27,933 nt of DNA from CAZFUY01 sp964522445 (GTDB lineage: Bacteria; Pseudomonadota; Gammaproteobacteria; SZUA-229): NCBI GenBank assembly GCA_964522445.1, contig CAZFUY010000028.1, positions 1 through 27,933 on the forward strand, read 5' to 3'. This document shows, one piece after another, positions 1 to 7,560 of this stretch. The first letter of the stretch is position 1. Every line of letters starts with the position of its first letter. A program made the translations under genes and the position numbers. Below the pieces are notes generated by a model, which searched no databases, was not told where the DNA came from, and was given only the letters and a program-made list of their open reading frames with translations.

Positions 1-362
1 TAAGTCATCCATGAGGCAGGATCAAAAAAGCTAACATTAGCCACTATGCCTCGATAAGCAATAGTTTTAACAGGAATGCCCGTTGCGGCAAGCAGGCCAT
101 TTGATACGGCCTTATTGTTAAACATATGTAAGATATCAATCTTTTGTGATTTTAAAATAGCGCGAATCTTCTTTATGCCAGTTATATCAACTCGGCTTTT
201 AAATTTATAATCAATTACATTAACGTCCGCATCAACTAGTCGCTGAAAATGTGGTGCTGAATTAGGGCACACAATTGAAATATCGACACCTTCTTTCTTT
301 AAACCAATAAAAGTCTCAGTCTCGGGCCTATCGCTGTGTTCTGTAATACATAGTATGCGCAT
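1..362 (-). CDS. Glycosyltransferase family 4, N-terminal part (cut by window edge)
   Basis: The minus-strand reading frame starts with ATG at 362 and stays open to base 1, giving 120 residues of a longer protein. It begins MRILCITEHSDRPE, a beta strand and turn typical of the N-terminal Rossmann half of GT-B enzymes. It continues through the alternating pattern 'GVDISIVCP', 'KIDILHMFNNKAVSNGLLAA', 'GIPVKTIAYRG'. This matches the Glycosyl_transf_4 domain of hexosyltransferases that build capsule, LPS or exopolysaccharide. The sugar-donor half (GT1 domain with the EX7E motif) lies outside the window, so donor and acceptor cannot be named. A decayed capsule-type phosphatase follows at 549-774, supporting a surface polysaccharide context. 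The family call is fairly secure; the specific product is unknown. Confidence 0.72.
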   Translation of the reverse strand, partial: MRILCITEHSDRPETETFIGLKKEGVDISIVCPNSAPHFQRLVDADVNVIDYKFKSRVDITGIKKIRAILKSQKIDILHMFNNKAVSNGLLAATGIPVKTIAYRGIVANVSFFDPASWMT

Positions 363-548
363 GATTTATTAAATACTTTATAGTAAATTTGAATGCTTAT
401 AAATAAATTAACGTGTTAATAATGTTAGTTTGTATAAAATCTAGAAATCCTGTGCGGCATTCAGTAAAAAGAATGGAAATCTATAATATAGTGCAAGTTA
501 TTTTTTTAGGTGTCCATGTATTTTATTGTAGTTTAACCTGGAAGCTTT

Positions 549-774
549 TTAAATTATTATAGATCTGTTATCAATGTAAAAGCCCTCAAAATCACACCAG
601 GGTTTACCAGCAATAACTTCATCATGTGGGATATTGTTTTCTCTATTGGAGAATATAATTATATTATAGCCATTGGCTTTATATCCCCTTATTTTTTCTG
701 ACTGATACATTTTTGTAATCAGAAGTTTCTTTAGATGTAATTTTTCCATCTAAATCTATAACCAGTCGTTTCAT
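549..774 (-). pseudogene. Decayed HAD-superfamily capsule biosynthesis phosphatase
   Basis: From ATG at 774 the minus strand encodes MKRLVIDLDGKITS, the DxD nucleophile motif of HAD phosphatases, then DYKNVS, and stops at 679-681. A second frame (749-549) carries the rest of the same family: SEKIRGYKANGYNIIIFSNR, then IPHDEVIAGKPWCDFEGFY, then a short IDNRS tail. Intact relatives (small capsular or polysaccharide phosphatases of about 105-125 aa) read continuously from DLD through EKLREYKA to GKPWC. Two lesions are visible here: a frame change near 700-712, and the loss of about 25 residues between 'FSNR' and 'PHDE', where the family normally has the NVGKIN/TLPII stretch. The gene is very probably non-functional. 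The family is recalled from memory and was not searched. Confidence 0.72.
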
Positions 775-1096
775 TTTAAAAGTTGCCTTAATAGAAATTT
801 GATTTATCAGCTGATCGTTAATGATACAATATCACTCTATTGAAGTGAATATTTTATATATAAAACATAGGCTTATGTTTTTCTGGTTTTGTTTTCTAGT
901 GAGTATGAAGTATTAAACTTCTCTTTTTAAGTATATGATACGGCATCTAAGGAATTGGCTCTTAAAAATACACATGATCAGGTTTATTAAATATTAAATT
1001 ATTGGAGCGTGTAAGTCGTCTCTTTAATTTTTTGTAATTTTATACATGAATTGATATAGCATTTCCTATAAATCAAAGACTAATCAGGAAAATAGA
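775..1096. other. AT-rich spacer between HAD pseudogene and methyltransferase
   Basis: These 322 bases are strongly AT-rich and contain no reading frame with recognisable protein features. They must hold the promoter of the methyltransferase gene (plus strand) and any surviving promoter of the phosphatase remnant (minus strand). I could not pick out a convincing -35/-10 pair, and no strong hairpin is visible. Confidence 0.5.
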
Positions 1097-1951
1097 ATGA
1101 CAGATAATGAATCTATACTTCGTATAGGTATAAATAAATATGTTGTAAAATATATAGATAGTCTTGATGATATTGAAGGGAAGATTGTGGTAGATATACC
1201 AGCGGGTGATGGTCGTGCCAGTTATTTATTTAATAAAAAAGGAGCAATAGTTAAAGCGCTTGATATGTATCCGGAATTTATGAAAGCAGAGAATATAGAG
1301 GCGACATATGCGGATATGACAGAGCCTTTGCCTCTTGAAACTGAGAGTGTTGATTATCTTATATGCCAGGAAGGTATAGAGCATGTATCTAATCATCTGG
1401 CTTTGTTAAGAGAATTTAATCGTGTTTTGAAGAAGGGTGGTAAGTTAATATTAACAACACCTAGCATGTCTCATCTAAGGGCAAGATTATCATATTTCTT
1501 ATTTGAATCAGATTTCTGGCGGCGTATGCCCCCTACTGAACTGGATAATATCTGGTTTAGTGAAAGGGAATCTGACAAATTGTATTTCGGTCATTTATTT
1601 TTATTGGGTGTCCATCATTTGGAGACTCTAACTAATTTGTCCGGTTTTAAAGTATGCGAAAGATTAAAAACAGATATGGGCAGCAGCTCTTTGATATTAG
1701 GTGCTATTTTTTATCCCCTTATGTTAGTTACTTCGCTTGTTACATATAATCTGTATCGTAAGAAAAATGATCACATTCCTAAGGAAGTTCGAAAACGTAT
1801 TCTCTGGAAGCATGTAAAACTAAATTTATCCTGGAAAACATTATTTTGTAAGCATATTTTCTGGGTGCTTGAGAAAGAATATAGTCATGATGAAAAAATG
1901 CAGATGCTTAAGCCAATGAGTTTGCAGGTTGTGAATCAAAAAATTACTTAA
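1097..1951 (+). CDS. Class I SAM-dependent methyltransferase
   Basis: This 284-residue protein has the Methyltransf_11/25 layout. Motif I is VVDIPAGDGRA (31-41), a slightly unusual form with Pro replacing the first glycine. It is followed by an acidic ribose-binding residue at the end of beta 2 (ALDMY, D56), motif III/IV 'YLICQEGIEHV' (88-98), and 'LKKGGKLILTTP' (111-122). A hydrophobic stretch around 201-220 suggests membrane association. The ATG at 1097 is preceded by AGGA at 1086-1089, a good ribosome binding site. Proteins with 'EGIEHV...REFNRVLKKGG' are common in polysaccharide and lipid biosynthesis loci, which fits the glycosyltransferase and phosphatase remnants upstream. The substrate is not identifiable. 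The gene is as AT-rich as its left neighbours and more so than those to the right. Confidence 0.85.
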   Translation: MTDNESILRIGINKYVVKYIDSLDDIEGKIVVDIPAGDGRASYLFNKKGAIVKALDMYPEFMKAENIEATYADMTEPLPLETESVDYLICQEGIEHVSNHLALLREFNRVLKKGGKLILTTPSMSHLRARLSYFLFESDFWRRMPPTELDNIWFSERESDKLYFGHLFLLGVHHLETLTNLSGFKVCERLKTDMGSSSLILGAIFYPLMLVTSLVTYNLYRKKNDHIPKEVRKRILWKHVKLNLSWKTLFCKHIFWVLEKEYSHDEKMQMLKPMSLQVVNQKIT

Positions 1952-2121
1952 TCTTCTTATTTCTTTTTCCTGTTAATAAAAATACCATCAGGCATTTAAA
2001 CATATTCTAATATTCTGTAGAGGAATGATTGCTATTTCTGTATAGTAGCTTGCCAATTTAGCTGTTGCTGTAATTGTCACGTCAAAACCTTATTTGTTGT
2101 TAGCAAATATACCCTTTCCCG

Positions 2122-2150
2122 GTTTGAGACGTTATCCATGCGTTTCAAAC
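2122..2150. promoter_or_regulatory. Hairpin in the helicase leader
   Basis: GTTTGAGACG (2122-2131) pairs with CGTTTCAAAC (2141-2150) over 10 bp with one G-T wobble, around the 9-base loop ttatccatg. It lies about 45 bases before the helicase start codon, so it would be in the mRNA leader if transcription starts upstream. No T-run follows, so it is not a normal terminator. A regulatory role is only an inference. Confidence 0.4.
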
Positions 2151-2194
2151 GCTCTTATGATTGTTTTTAACCACTTAAATTATAGAGGTATATT

Positions 2195-3487
2195 TTGTCG
2201 TTCCAGAATTTTGTTTTAGATGATCGATTATTAAAGTCAGTTAAAGATTGTGGTTTTCAAACACCTTCAGATATTCAAAAGCAGGCAATTCCTTTAATTC
2301 TTCAGGGTAAAGACCTGATGGCATCTGCGCCAACGGGTACAGGAAAGACGGCAGCATTTGTTCTTCCTGCATTGCATCGTTTGTTAACAGAAGAGTCAGG
2401 TAAGGGCACAGGCCCCAGAGTGCTTGTGTTAACGCCAACACGAGAGCTGGCTAATCAGGTTGCAGACAATATCTATAAGTTAACTAGATATGCACGTATG
2501 CGTTGCTGTTCAATTGTGGGAGGTATGCCATATCCACCTCAAATTCGTTTGTTAAAACAAAGGCTGGATTTGCTGGTGGCAACGCCAGGTCGTCTTATTG
2601 ATCATATTAATTCGGGGCGCATTGATTTTTCACGATTAGAATTACTGGTTTTAGATGAAGCAGATCGAATGCTGGATATGGGATTTATTGATGATGTAAA
2701 ACGTATTGCATCGCTAACACCTGACTCACGTCAGACGGTACTATTTTCGGCTACATTAGAAGGCAAGATAGAACGTGTTGCACAACAGATGTTAAAGCAG
2801 CCTTCGAAGGTGCAAATTGCAGGTATAAAAGTAAAGCATGATTCCATTGCACAAAAATTGCATCAGGCAGATGATTATCGTCATAAGCGCTCATTGCTTT
2901 CCCATCTTCTGAAAAATAAAGACTTACAACAGGCAATTATCTTTACTGCCACTAAACGTGGTGCAGATAAACTGGCAGAAAAATTATCTGAAGAAGGTCA
3001 TAGTTGTGCAGCATTGCATGGTGATATGAAACAGGGTGTGCGCCGACGTACTGTTGAGCGACTACAACGTAAAAAATTAACAGTGTTAGTAGCAACAGAT
3101 GTGGCTGCGCGTGGTTTAGATATTAACGGCATTAGTCACGTAATTAACTTTGATTTACCCATGCAGGCAGAAGATTATATTCATCGTATTGGGCGTACCG
3201 GTCGAGGGGGAGCTACGGGTATAGCCGTATCGTTAATAGGCCCACAGGATTGGCCATTATTATCAAGAATTGAGAAGTTACTTGAGTGTGAATTAGACTT
3301 AACAGAAATAAAAGGGCTTGAGCCAAAGTTACCTAAACCAGGAAATAGTGGCAAAAAATCATATTCAAATAAGCGAAAGGCGAATATTCGATATAAGAAA
3401 AAAGTGGGAAGTTATTCTGCGAAGTCAGATTTTAGAAAGCGATCAGGATCAAAGCAGGCAAGTAAGGTTTCGACTGAAGCTGCCTGA
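2195..3487 (+). CDS. DEAD-box ATP-dependent RNA helicase (SrmB/RhlE-like)
   Basis: A complete DEAD-box helicase core of 430 residues. Visible motifs are the Q motif (Q28), motif I APTGTGKT (45-52), PTREL (81-85), TPGR (130-133), DEAD (154-157), SAT (185-187), ARGLD (305-309) and HRIGRTGR (330-337). A basic, low-complexity tail from about 380 ('GKKSYSNKRKANIRYKKK') probably aids RNA binding. 'SAPTGTGKTAA' and 'FSATLEG' recall E. coli SrmB, an early 50S assembly helicase, but the RhlE subgroup cannot be excluded. The start is a TTG at 2195, supported by AGAGG at 2184-2188 with 6-base spacing; no in-frame ATG fits the Q-motif region as well. It would unwind structured RNA in ribosome assembly or mRNA decay in the cytoplasm. 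Confidence 0.93.
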   Translation: MSFQNFVLDDRLLKSVKDCGFQTPSDIQKQAIPLILQGKDLMASAPTGTGKTAAFVLPALHRLLTEESGKGTGPRVLVLTPTRELANQVADNIYKLTRYARMRCCSIVGGMPYPPQIRLLKQRLDLLVATPGRLIDHINSGRIDFSRLELLVLDEADRMLDMGFIDDVKRIASLTPDSRQTVLFSATLEGKIERVAQQMLKQPSKVQIAGIKVKHDSIAQKLHQADDYRHKRSLLSHLLKNKDLQQAIIFTATKRGADKLAEKLSEEGHSCAALHGDMKQGVRRRTVERLQRKKLTVLVATDVAARGLDINGISHVINFDLPMQAEDYIHRIGRTGRGGATGIAVSLIGPQDWPLLSRIEKLLECELDLTEIKGLEPKLPKPGNSGKKSYSNKRKANIRYKKKVGSYSAKSDFRKRSGSKQASKVSTEAA

Positions 3488-3545
3488 TTATTTTTATGCC
3501 AGGACTATGTCGCGCAGAAACATCTGACAGGGGTGTTTTAATGCT

Positions 3546-3572
3546 TTGAAAAATAAATAATTAATCTATACT
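3546..3572 (+). promoter_or_regulatory. Possible sigma-70 promoter for ppx/gppA
   Basis: TTGAAA (3546-3551) and TATACT (3567-3572) resemble -35 and -10 boxes, with a rather short 15-base spacer. The -10-like box ends 16 bases before the ppx ATG, so the leader would be very short. This is a weak call by eye only. Confidence 0.3.
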
Positions 3573-3588
3573 TTATTCATAAGCAATA

Positions 3589-5118
3589 ATGGATAACATC
3601 ATAGATACTAAAAATAAAATTAACGGCACTATTGCAGCAATTGATCTGGGTTCTAACAGCTTTCACATGGTGGTAGCAGAGGAGCATCAGGGACAGGTTG
3701 TTATGATTGACCGTATCAGAGAAATGGTGCGTCTGGCTTCAGGGCTGGATGACAATGGCAAACTATCAAAAGAAGTTGAAGAAAATGCACTGGCGTGTTT
3801 GCAGCGTTTTGGTCAGCGTTTACGAGACTTATCATCTGAAAATGTTAGTGCTGTAGGTACGAATACATTACGTCGAGTTGAAAATGCGGAGCTGTTTTTA
3901 TTGCGAGCAGAAGAAGCGCTTGGTCACCCTATTGAAATTATATCTGGTATAGAAGAAGCGCGTTTAATTTATCAGGGTGTGGCTCATAGTCTTGAGCCTG
4001 ATCATAAAAACAGATTGGTTATCGATATAGGGGGTGGCAGTACCGAGCTGATTATTGGTGAAGAGTTTAATACCCGGATGATGGAAAGTCTGGAAATGGG
4101 CTGTGTCACCATGACTAAACGATTTTTCCCGGATGGAAAAATAACATCGCAGCGTATTGAACGAGCCAGAGTTAATGTATTGCAAAAAATGAAAGCTATT
4201 CGCCATGCATTTCGTCATCAGGGCTGGGATGCTGTTATTGGTGCATCAGGAACAATCAAATCAACGGCCAGTATTATTCGTGAAATGGCGCTGGATGATG
4301 AAGATGGTATTACTGTTGAAGCGCTAATTAAACTCATCAATAAAATTAAAGAATTTGAGGCAATAGATGATATTAAGCTTGCAGGTTTAAGTGAGCGACG
4401 TGTTCCTGTATTTTTAGGTGGGGCTATAGTTTTATTTGGTGTTTTTGAGGCACTTGGTATAGAGCATATGCAGGTCTCAGATGGGGCATTACGTGAGGGC
4501 TTGTTGTATGACATGCTGGGGCGAAGACAGAATAAAGACATTCGCAATCAAAGTGTGCAACTTTTAGCAACTCGTTTTCATGCAAATGATCAACATGCTC
4601 AGCGTATAGAAGATACAGCCTGTAATTTGCTGGTACAGGTTTGTAATGATTGGGAAATGGATATTAGTGAAGTGCAAACATTATTAGTCTGGGCCTGTGC
4701 ATTGCATGAGATTGGACGTGATATTGCACATGCCAGTTACCATAAGCACAGTAGTTATATTGTAGAAAACACTAACCTGGCAGGATTTTCTCAGCAGCAG
4801 CAGTTGCGTTTGTCCACATTAATACGTGTTCAGCGAGGAAAGATATCCTTTAATTACTTTGATGTAATTAACCCGTTCTGCAAAAGTTATATAATCAAGC
4901 TTGCGGTTATATTACGCCTATCTGTTATTTTTCATCGAAGTAGAACAGCAACGGCTTTGCCTGCAATAGGTGCGGGTGTAAAAGAAAATACTATTGTTTT
5001 AAGTTTGCCTGCAGACTGGCTGAAAGAACATCCATTGACATTAAATGATCTTGAGCAGGAAGCAGAATATCTGAAAGCGATAGATATAATTCTTGAAGTT
5101 GCATCAACTGATTTTTAA
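3589..5118 (+). CDS. ppx: Exopolyphosphatase / pppGpp phosphohydrolase (Ppx/GppA)
   Basis: This 509-residue protein has the ASKHA-type Ppx/GppA fold: phosphate-1 loop AAIDLGSNSFHM (16-27), 'GTNTLRR' (90-96), catalytic-glutamate region SGIEEARLIY (119-128), phosphate-2 loop DIGGGSTELI (146-155), and VSDGALREGLLYD (296-308). The C-terminal third is the HD-like helical domain ('ACALHEIGRDIAH', 'YHKHSSYIV'). Length matches E. coli Ppx (513) and GppA (494). Ppx removes terminal phosphates from polyphosphate; GppA converts pppGpp to ppGpp. Sequence alone does not separate the two, but the adjacent convergent ppk1 argues for a polyphosphate role. Its TAA shares bases with the ppk1 stop. The ATG at 3589 lacks a strong Shine-Dalgarno sequence. 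Confidence 0.9.
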   Translation: MDNIIDTKNKINGTIAAIDLGSNSFHMVVAEEHQGQVVMIDRIREMVRLASGLDDNGKLSKEVEENALACLQRFGQRLRDLSSENVSAVGTNTLRRVENAELFLLRAEEALGHPIEIISGIEEARLIYQGVAHSLEPDHKNRLVIDIGGGSTELIIGEEFNTRMMESLEMGCVTMTKRFFPDGKITSQRIERARVNVLQKMKAIRHAFRHQGWDAVIGASGTIKSTASIIREMALDDEDGITVEALIKLINKIKEFEAIDDIKLAGLSERRVPVFLGGAIVLFGVFEALGIEHMQVSDGALREGLLYDMLGRRQNKDIRNQSVQLLATRFHANDQHAQRIEDTACNLLVQVCNDWEMDISEVQTLLVWACALHEIGRDIAHASYHKHSSYIVENTNLAGFSQQQQLRLSTLIRVQRGKISFNYFDVINPFCKSYIIKLAVILRLSVIFHRSRTATALPAIGAGVKENTIVLSLPADWLKEHPLTLNDLEQEAEYLKAIDIILEVASTDF

Positions 5119-7238
5119 GAACTCTCAGCAAGATCATCCAGGAATTTTTGTTGTGCAATAAAAGGCTCTTTATTGGTTTCAGGGGTGACTTTTGTATACT
5201 TGCCATCTTCATTAAGAATCCATGCCTGAGTATTATCTAATAAATAATATTCAAGTTCATTGATGATTCGATCCTGTAAAGGTTTGTATTCCACAGGTGA
5301 GCATATTTCTACTCGATGATATAAATTTCGCTCCATCCAGTCTGCGCTTGAAATAAATACCTCAGGGTTTCCGCCATTTTCAAAATAAATAACTCTGTCG
5401 TGTTCAAGGAAGCGCCCAATAATTGATATAACCCGTATGTTTTCTGATATGCCTTTAATACCTGGTTTAAGACAGCACATACCGCGTATTATTAAATCGA
5501 TTTTAACACCGGCTATAGAGGCATTATATAAAGCCTGAATCATATTGCTTTCAACAAGTGAATTTAGTTTGACAATAATACGGCCTTCTTTGCCATCTTT
5601 AATATGTGTTATTTCACGTTCAATTTTTGCCTGTAGTCCTTCCTGCAAAGTGAAGGGAGATTGTAAGATTTTGCTTAAAGTTTTTGTTCTGCCCATACTG
5701 GTTAACAGATGAAAAACTTTATTAAGGTCTTCACATATTTTCTTGTTGGCAGTGAGTAAGCCGTAATCTGTATACAGGCGAGCGGTTCGTGCGTGGTAAT
5801 TTCCTGTGCCAACATGGGCGTAATGTCGTAGCTTTTGTGATTCGCGGCGAATAACAAGTAACATTTTTGCATGGGTTTTATAGCCAACAACGCCATATAC
5901 AACGTGTGCGCCTGCTTCCTGTAATCTTGCTGCCAGAGAAATATTGGCCTGTTCATCAAAGCGGGCACGTAGTTCAATAATAACGGTAACTTCTTTGCCT
6001 GCTTTTGCTGCCGATACTAAAGCATCAACAATGGATGATTGAGGTCCGGTGCGGTACAGAGTTTGTTTTATGGCAAGTACATTAGGATCTTTTGCTGACT
6101 GGCGTATAAAATCAACAACAGGTAGAAATGATTCATAAGGATGGTGCAGTAAAATATCTTTGTTTCGGATGGCCTCAAATATATCTGCCTTTGGTGGAAG
6201 TTGGGCAGGCAATGAAGGTGTAAATGATGTGAATTTTAAATCTGGGCGGTCAATTAAATCATAGACTTCATTAATGCGATTAACATTAACAGGGCCATCA
6301 ACTCTGTAGAGATCATTTTCATTAAGCTCAAATTTATCTAATAAATAATTTGTAATATCTTCACTACAGTCATGAGCAACCTCCAGGCGTACTGCATCAC
6401 TGTAACGACGGGAGCTTAATTCTCCTTCAACTGCACGTAATAAATCATCCACCTCTTCTTCATCAAAATATAAATCACTGTTACGAGTTACTCGGAACTG
6501 GTAACAGCCTCTTACTTTCATGCCTGGAAATAAATCTTCGACATAGGCATGAACAACGGAAGATAAAAATACAAAATTATTTACGCCACAATTGCATTCA
6601 TCTAAAGGTAATTGAATTATGCGAGGTAAGGCACGGGGAACCTGAACAATAGCAAGGCCAGAGTTTCTGCCAAAAGCATCTTTGCCTTTTAATGAAACAA
6701 TAAAGTGCAGACTTTTATTTAGAATGCGGGGAAATGGGTGCGCAGGGTCTAATGCTAATGGGCTTATGATAGGTTGTAGTTCGTTTTCAAAATAATCGCG
6801 TAACCATTTATCTGTGCATTCATTCCATTGGCTGCGGCGAATAAAATGAATGTCTTCGCTGGCGATATCTTTATTGAGCAGCTGGTTTAGTAATTCATAT
6901 TGTTCATCAACAAGCTCATGTGTACGATTGCTGACTTCATTGAGTACTTCCTGTGGTGGTTTATTGTCCGGCTCATTCTGCAGTGCGCCCAGTTCTGCTT
7001 TTTGTTTCAGGCCTGCCACACGGATTTCAAAAAACTCATCCATATTAGTGCTGAATATGCAGATAAAACGCAGTCGTTCCAGTAAAGGAATATCTTCATT
7101 ACGAGCCTGTTGTAATACACGCCAGTTGAATTCAAGCAGGCTAAGCTGCCTGTTTAAATATAATTCAGGTTGTTTTAAATCGATCTCTTGCATTCCAGAT
7201 TTGTTTTTGTGTTGTATCGTCATGGCATTATGTGACAT
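5115..7238 (-). CDS. ppk1: Polyphosphate kinase 1
   Basis: This 707-residue protein has the full four-domain PPK1 layout. The N domain begins at 'LYLNRQLSLLEFNWRVL' (27-43) and the head domain follows. The two PLD-like catalytic domains contain the autophosphorylated histidine in YKTHAK (H456, equal to E. coli H435) and the second histidine in 'FLEHDR' (H613, equal to H592). Nearby conserved arginines are R396 and R426. PPK1 reversibly polymerises the ATP gamma-phosphate into polyphosphate at the membrane. The gene runs toward ppx/gppA and their stop codons overlap by 4 bases. The start is uncertain: ATG 7238 has no clear Shine-Dalgarno sequence, and Met6 or Met16 would still leave the conserved N domain intact. 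Two inverted repeats lie upstream (7282-7312 and 7419-7450). Confidence 0.95.
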   Translation of the reverse strand: MSHNAMTIQHKNKSGMQEIDLKQPELYLNRQLSLLEFNWRVLQQARNEDIPLLERLRFICIFSTNMDEFFEIRVAGLKQKAELGALQNEPDNKPPQEVLNEVSNRTHELVDEQYELLNQLLNKDIASEDIHFIRRSQWNECTDKWLRDYFENELQPIISPLALDPAHPFPRILNKSLHFIVSLKGKDAFGRNSGLAIVQVPRALPRIIQLPLDECNCGVNNFVFLSSVVHAYVEDLFPGMKVRGCYQFRVTRNSDLYFDEEEVDDLLRAVEGELSSRRYSDAVRLEVAHDCSEDITNYLLDKFELNENDLYRVDGPVNVNRINEVYDLIDRPDLKFTSFTPSLPAQLPPKADIFEAIRNKDILLHHPYESFLPVVDFIRQSAKDPNVLAIKQTLYRTGPQSSIVDALVSAAKAGKEVTVIIELRARFDEQANISLAARLQEAGAHVVYGVVGYKTHAKMLLVIRRESQKLRHYAHVGTGNYHARTARLYTDYGLLTANKKICEDLNKVFHLLTSMGRTKTLSKILQSPFTLQEGLQAKIEREITHIKDGKEGRIIVKLNSLVESNMIQALYNASIAGVKIDLIIRGMCCLKPGIKGISENIRVISIIGRFLEHDRVIYFENGGNPEVFISSADWMERNLYHRVEICSPVEYKPLQDRIINELEYYLLDNTQAWILNEDGKYTKVTPETNKEPFIAQQKFLDDLAESS

Positions 7239-7281
7239 TTATGTTAAGAAATTATTAAATAGCGTTCTATTTTAGAAATTT

Positions 7282-7312
7282 TTAGCCTAAATATGTGGAA
7301 TATTCAGGCTAA
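7282..7312. repeat. 31-bp inverted repeat upstream of ppk1
   Basis: TTAGCCT (7282-7288) pairs with AGGCTAA (7306-7312). After one mismatch, AATAT (7290-7294) pairs with ATATT (7300-7304) around the loop gtgga. The dyad sits about 45-75 bases upstream of the ppk1 start codon. It could be an operator or an mRNA leader hairpin; no U-run follows on either strand. Confidence 0.45.
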
Positions 7313-7418
7313 TATAATTGTAGCTTATAGTGTGAAGATTGAGTGTTATATGTCAATAATTTATTGAATTTATTAAAGTTTATCAATTTATTTAATGCCT
7401 TTTAAGAATGCTTTATCT

Positions 7419-7450
7419 GTGTCGTAATTGACCTGGCTGTAATTAGACAC
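7419..7450. repeat. Imperfect palindrome upstream of the membrane/VWA operon
   Basis: GTGTC-g-TAATT (7419-7429) pairs with AATTA-GACAC (7441-7450), leaving one bulged base and an 11-base centre. The spacing of the half-sites (about 21 bp centre to centre, two helical turns) would suit a dimeric regulator. No regulator is identified. Confidence 0.35.
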
Positions 7451-7560
7451 GGATCACGTTTTCTGTATGGGGTAGACTTATCTTTCTATGCAATGAAAAA
7501 ACCTGATTTGCTTGGACTAAACTTGAATAATTATAAGAATTAATTTACTGGAGGCGTTTT

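Larger units (their letters stand above)
7239..7560. promoter_or_regulatory. Divergent promoter region of ppk1 and the membrane/VWA operon
   Basis: These 322 bases separate the divergent ppk1 and membrane-protein genes and hold no gene. They contain two imperfect palindromes, annotated separately, and the strong ribosome binding site TGGAGG (7549-7554) 6 bases before the ATG at 7561. No spaced -35/-10 pair is convincing. I looked for a PhoB box, given the polyphosphate gene, and found only a loose resemblance near 7417-7445. Confidence 0.5.

Noticed and set aside
549..774. Programmed frameshift in the HAD phosphatase
   Set aside because: Besides the frame change, about 25 conserved residues are deleted, so recoding could not restore a working enzyme.
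3318..3527. 69-residue plus-strand frame overlapping the end of the helicase gene
   Set aside because: It is a shifted reading of the basic helicase tail with no ribosome site or recognisable sequence.
4218..4547. 109-residue minus-strand frame inside ppx/gppA
   Set aside because: It is antisense to the catalytic domain of a conserved gene and rich in Ser/Ile repeats typical of mirror frames.
6850..7275. 141-residue plus-strand open frame opposite the ppk1 N-terminus
   Set aside because: It is serine/cysteine-rich, has no family features, and lies wholly antisense to a clearly conserved gene; it is a mirror frame.
7417..7445. Possible PhoB box between ppk1 and the membrane operon
   Set aside because: CTGTGTCGTAATTG and CTGTAATTAG resemble half-sites, but their spacing is 20 bases rather than 11 and the second half is poor; it fits better as a generic palindrome.
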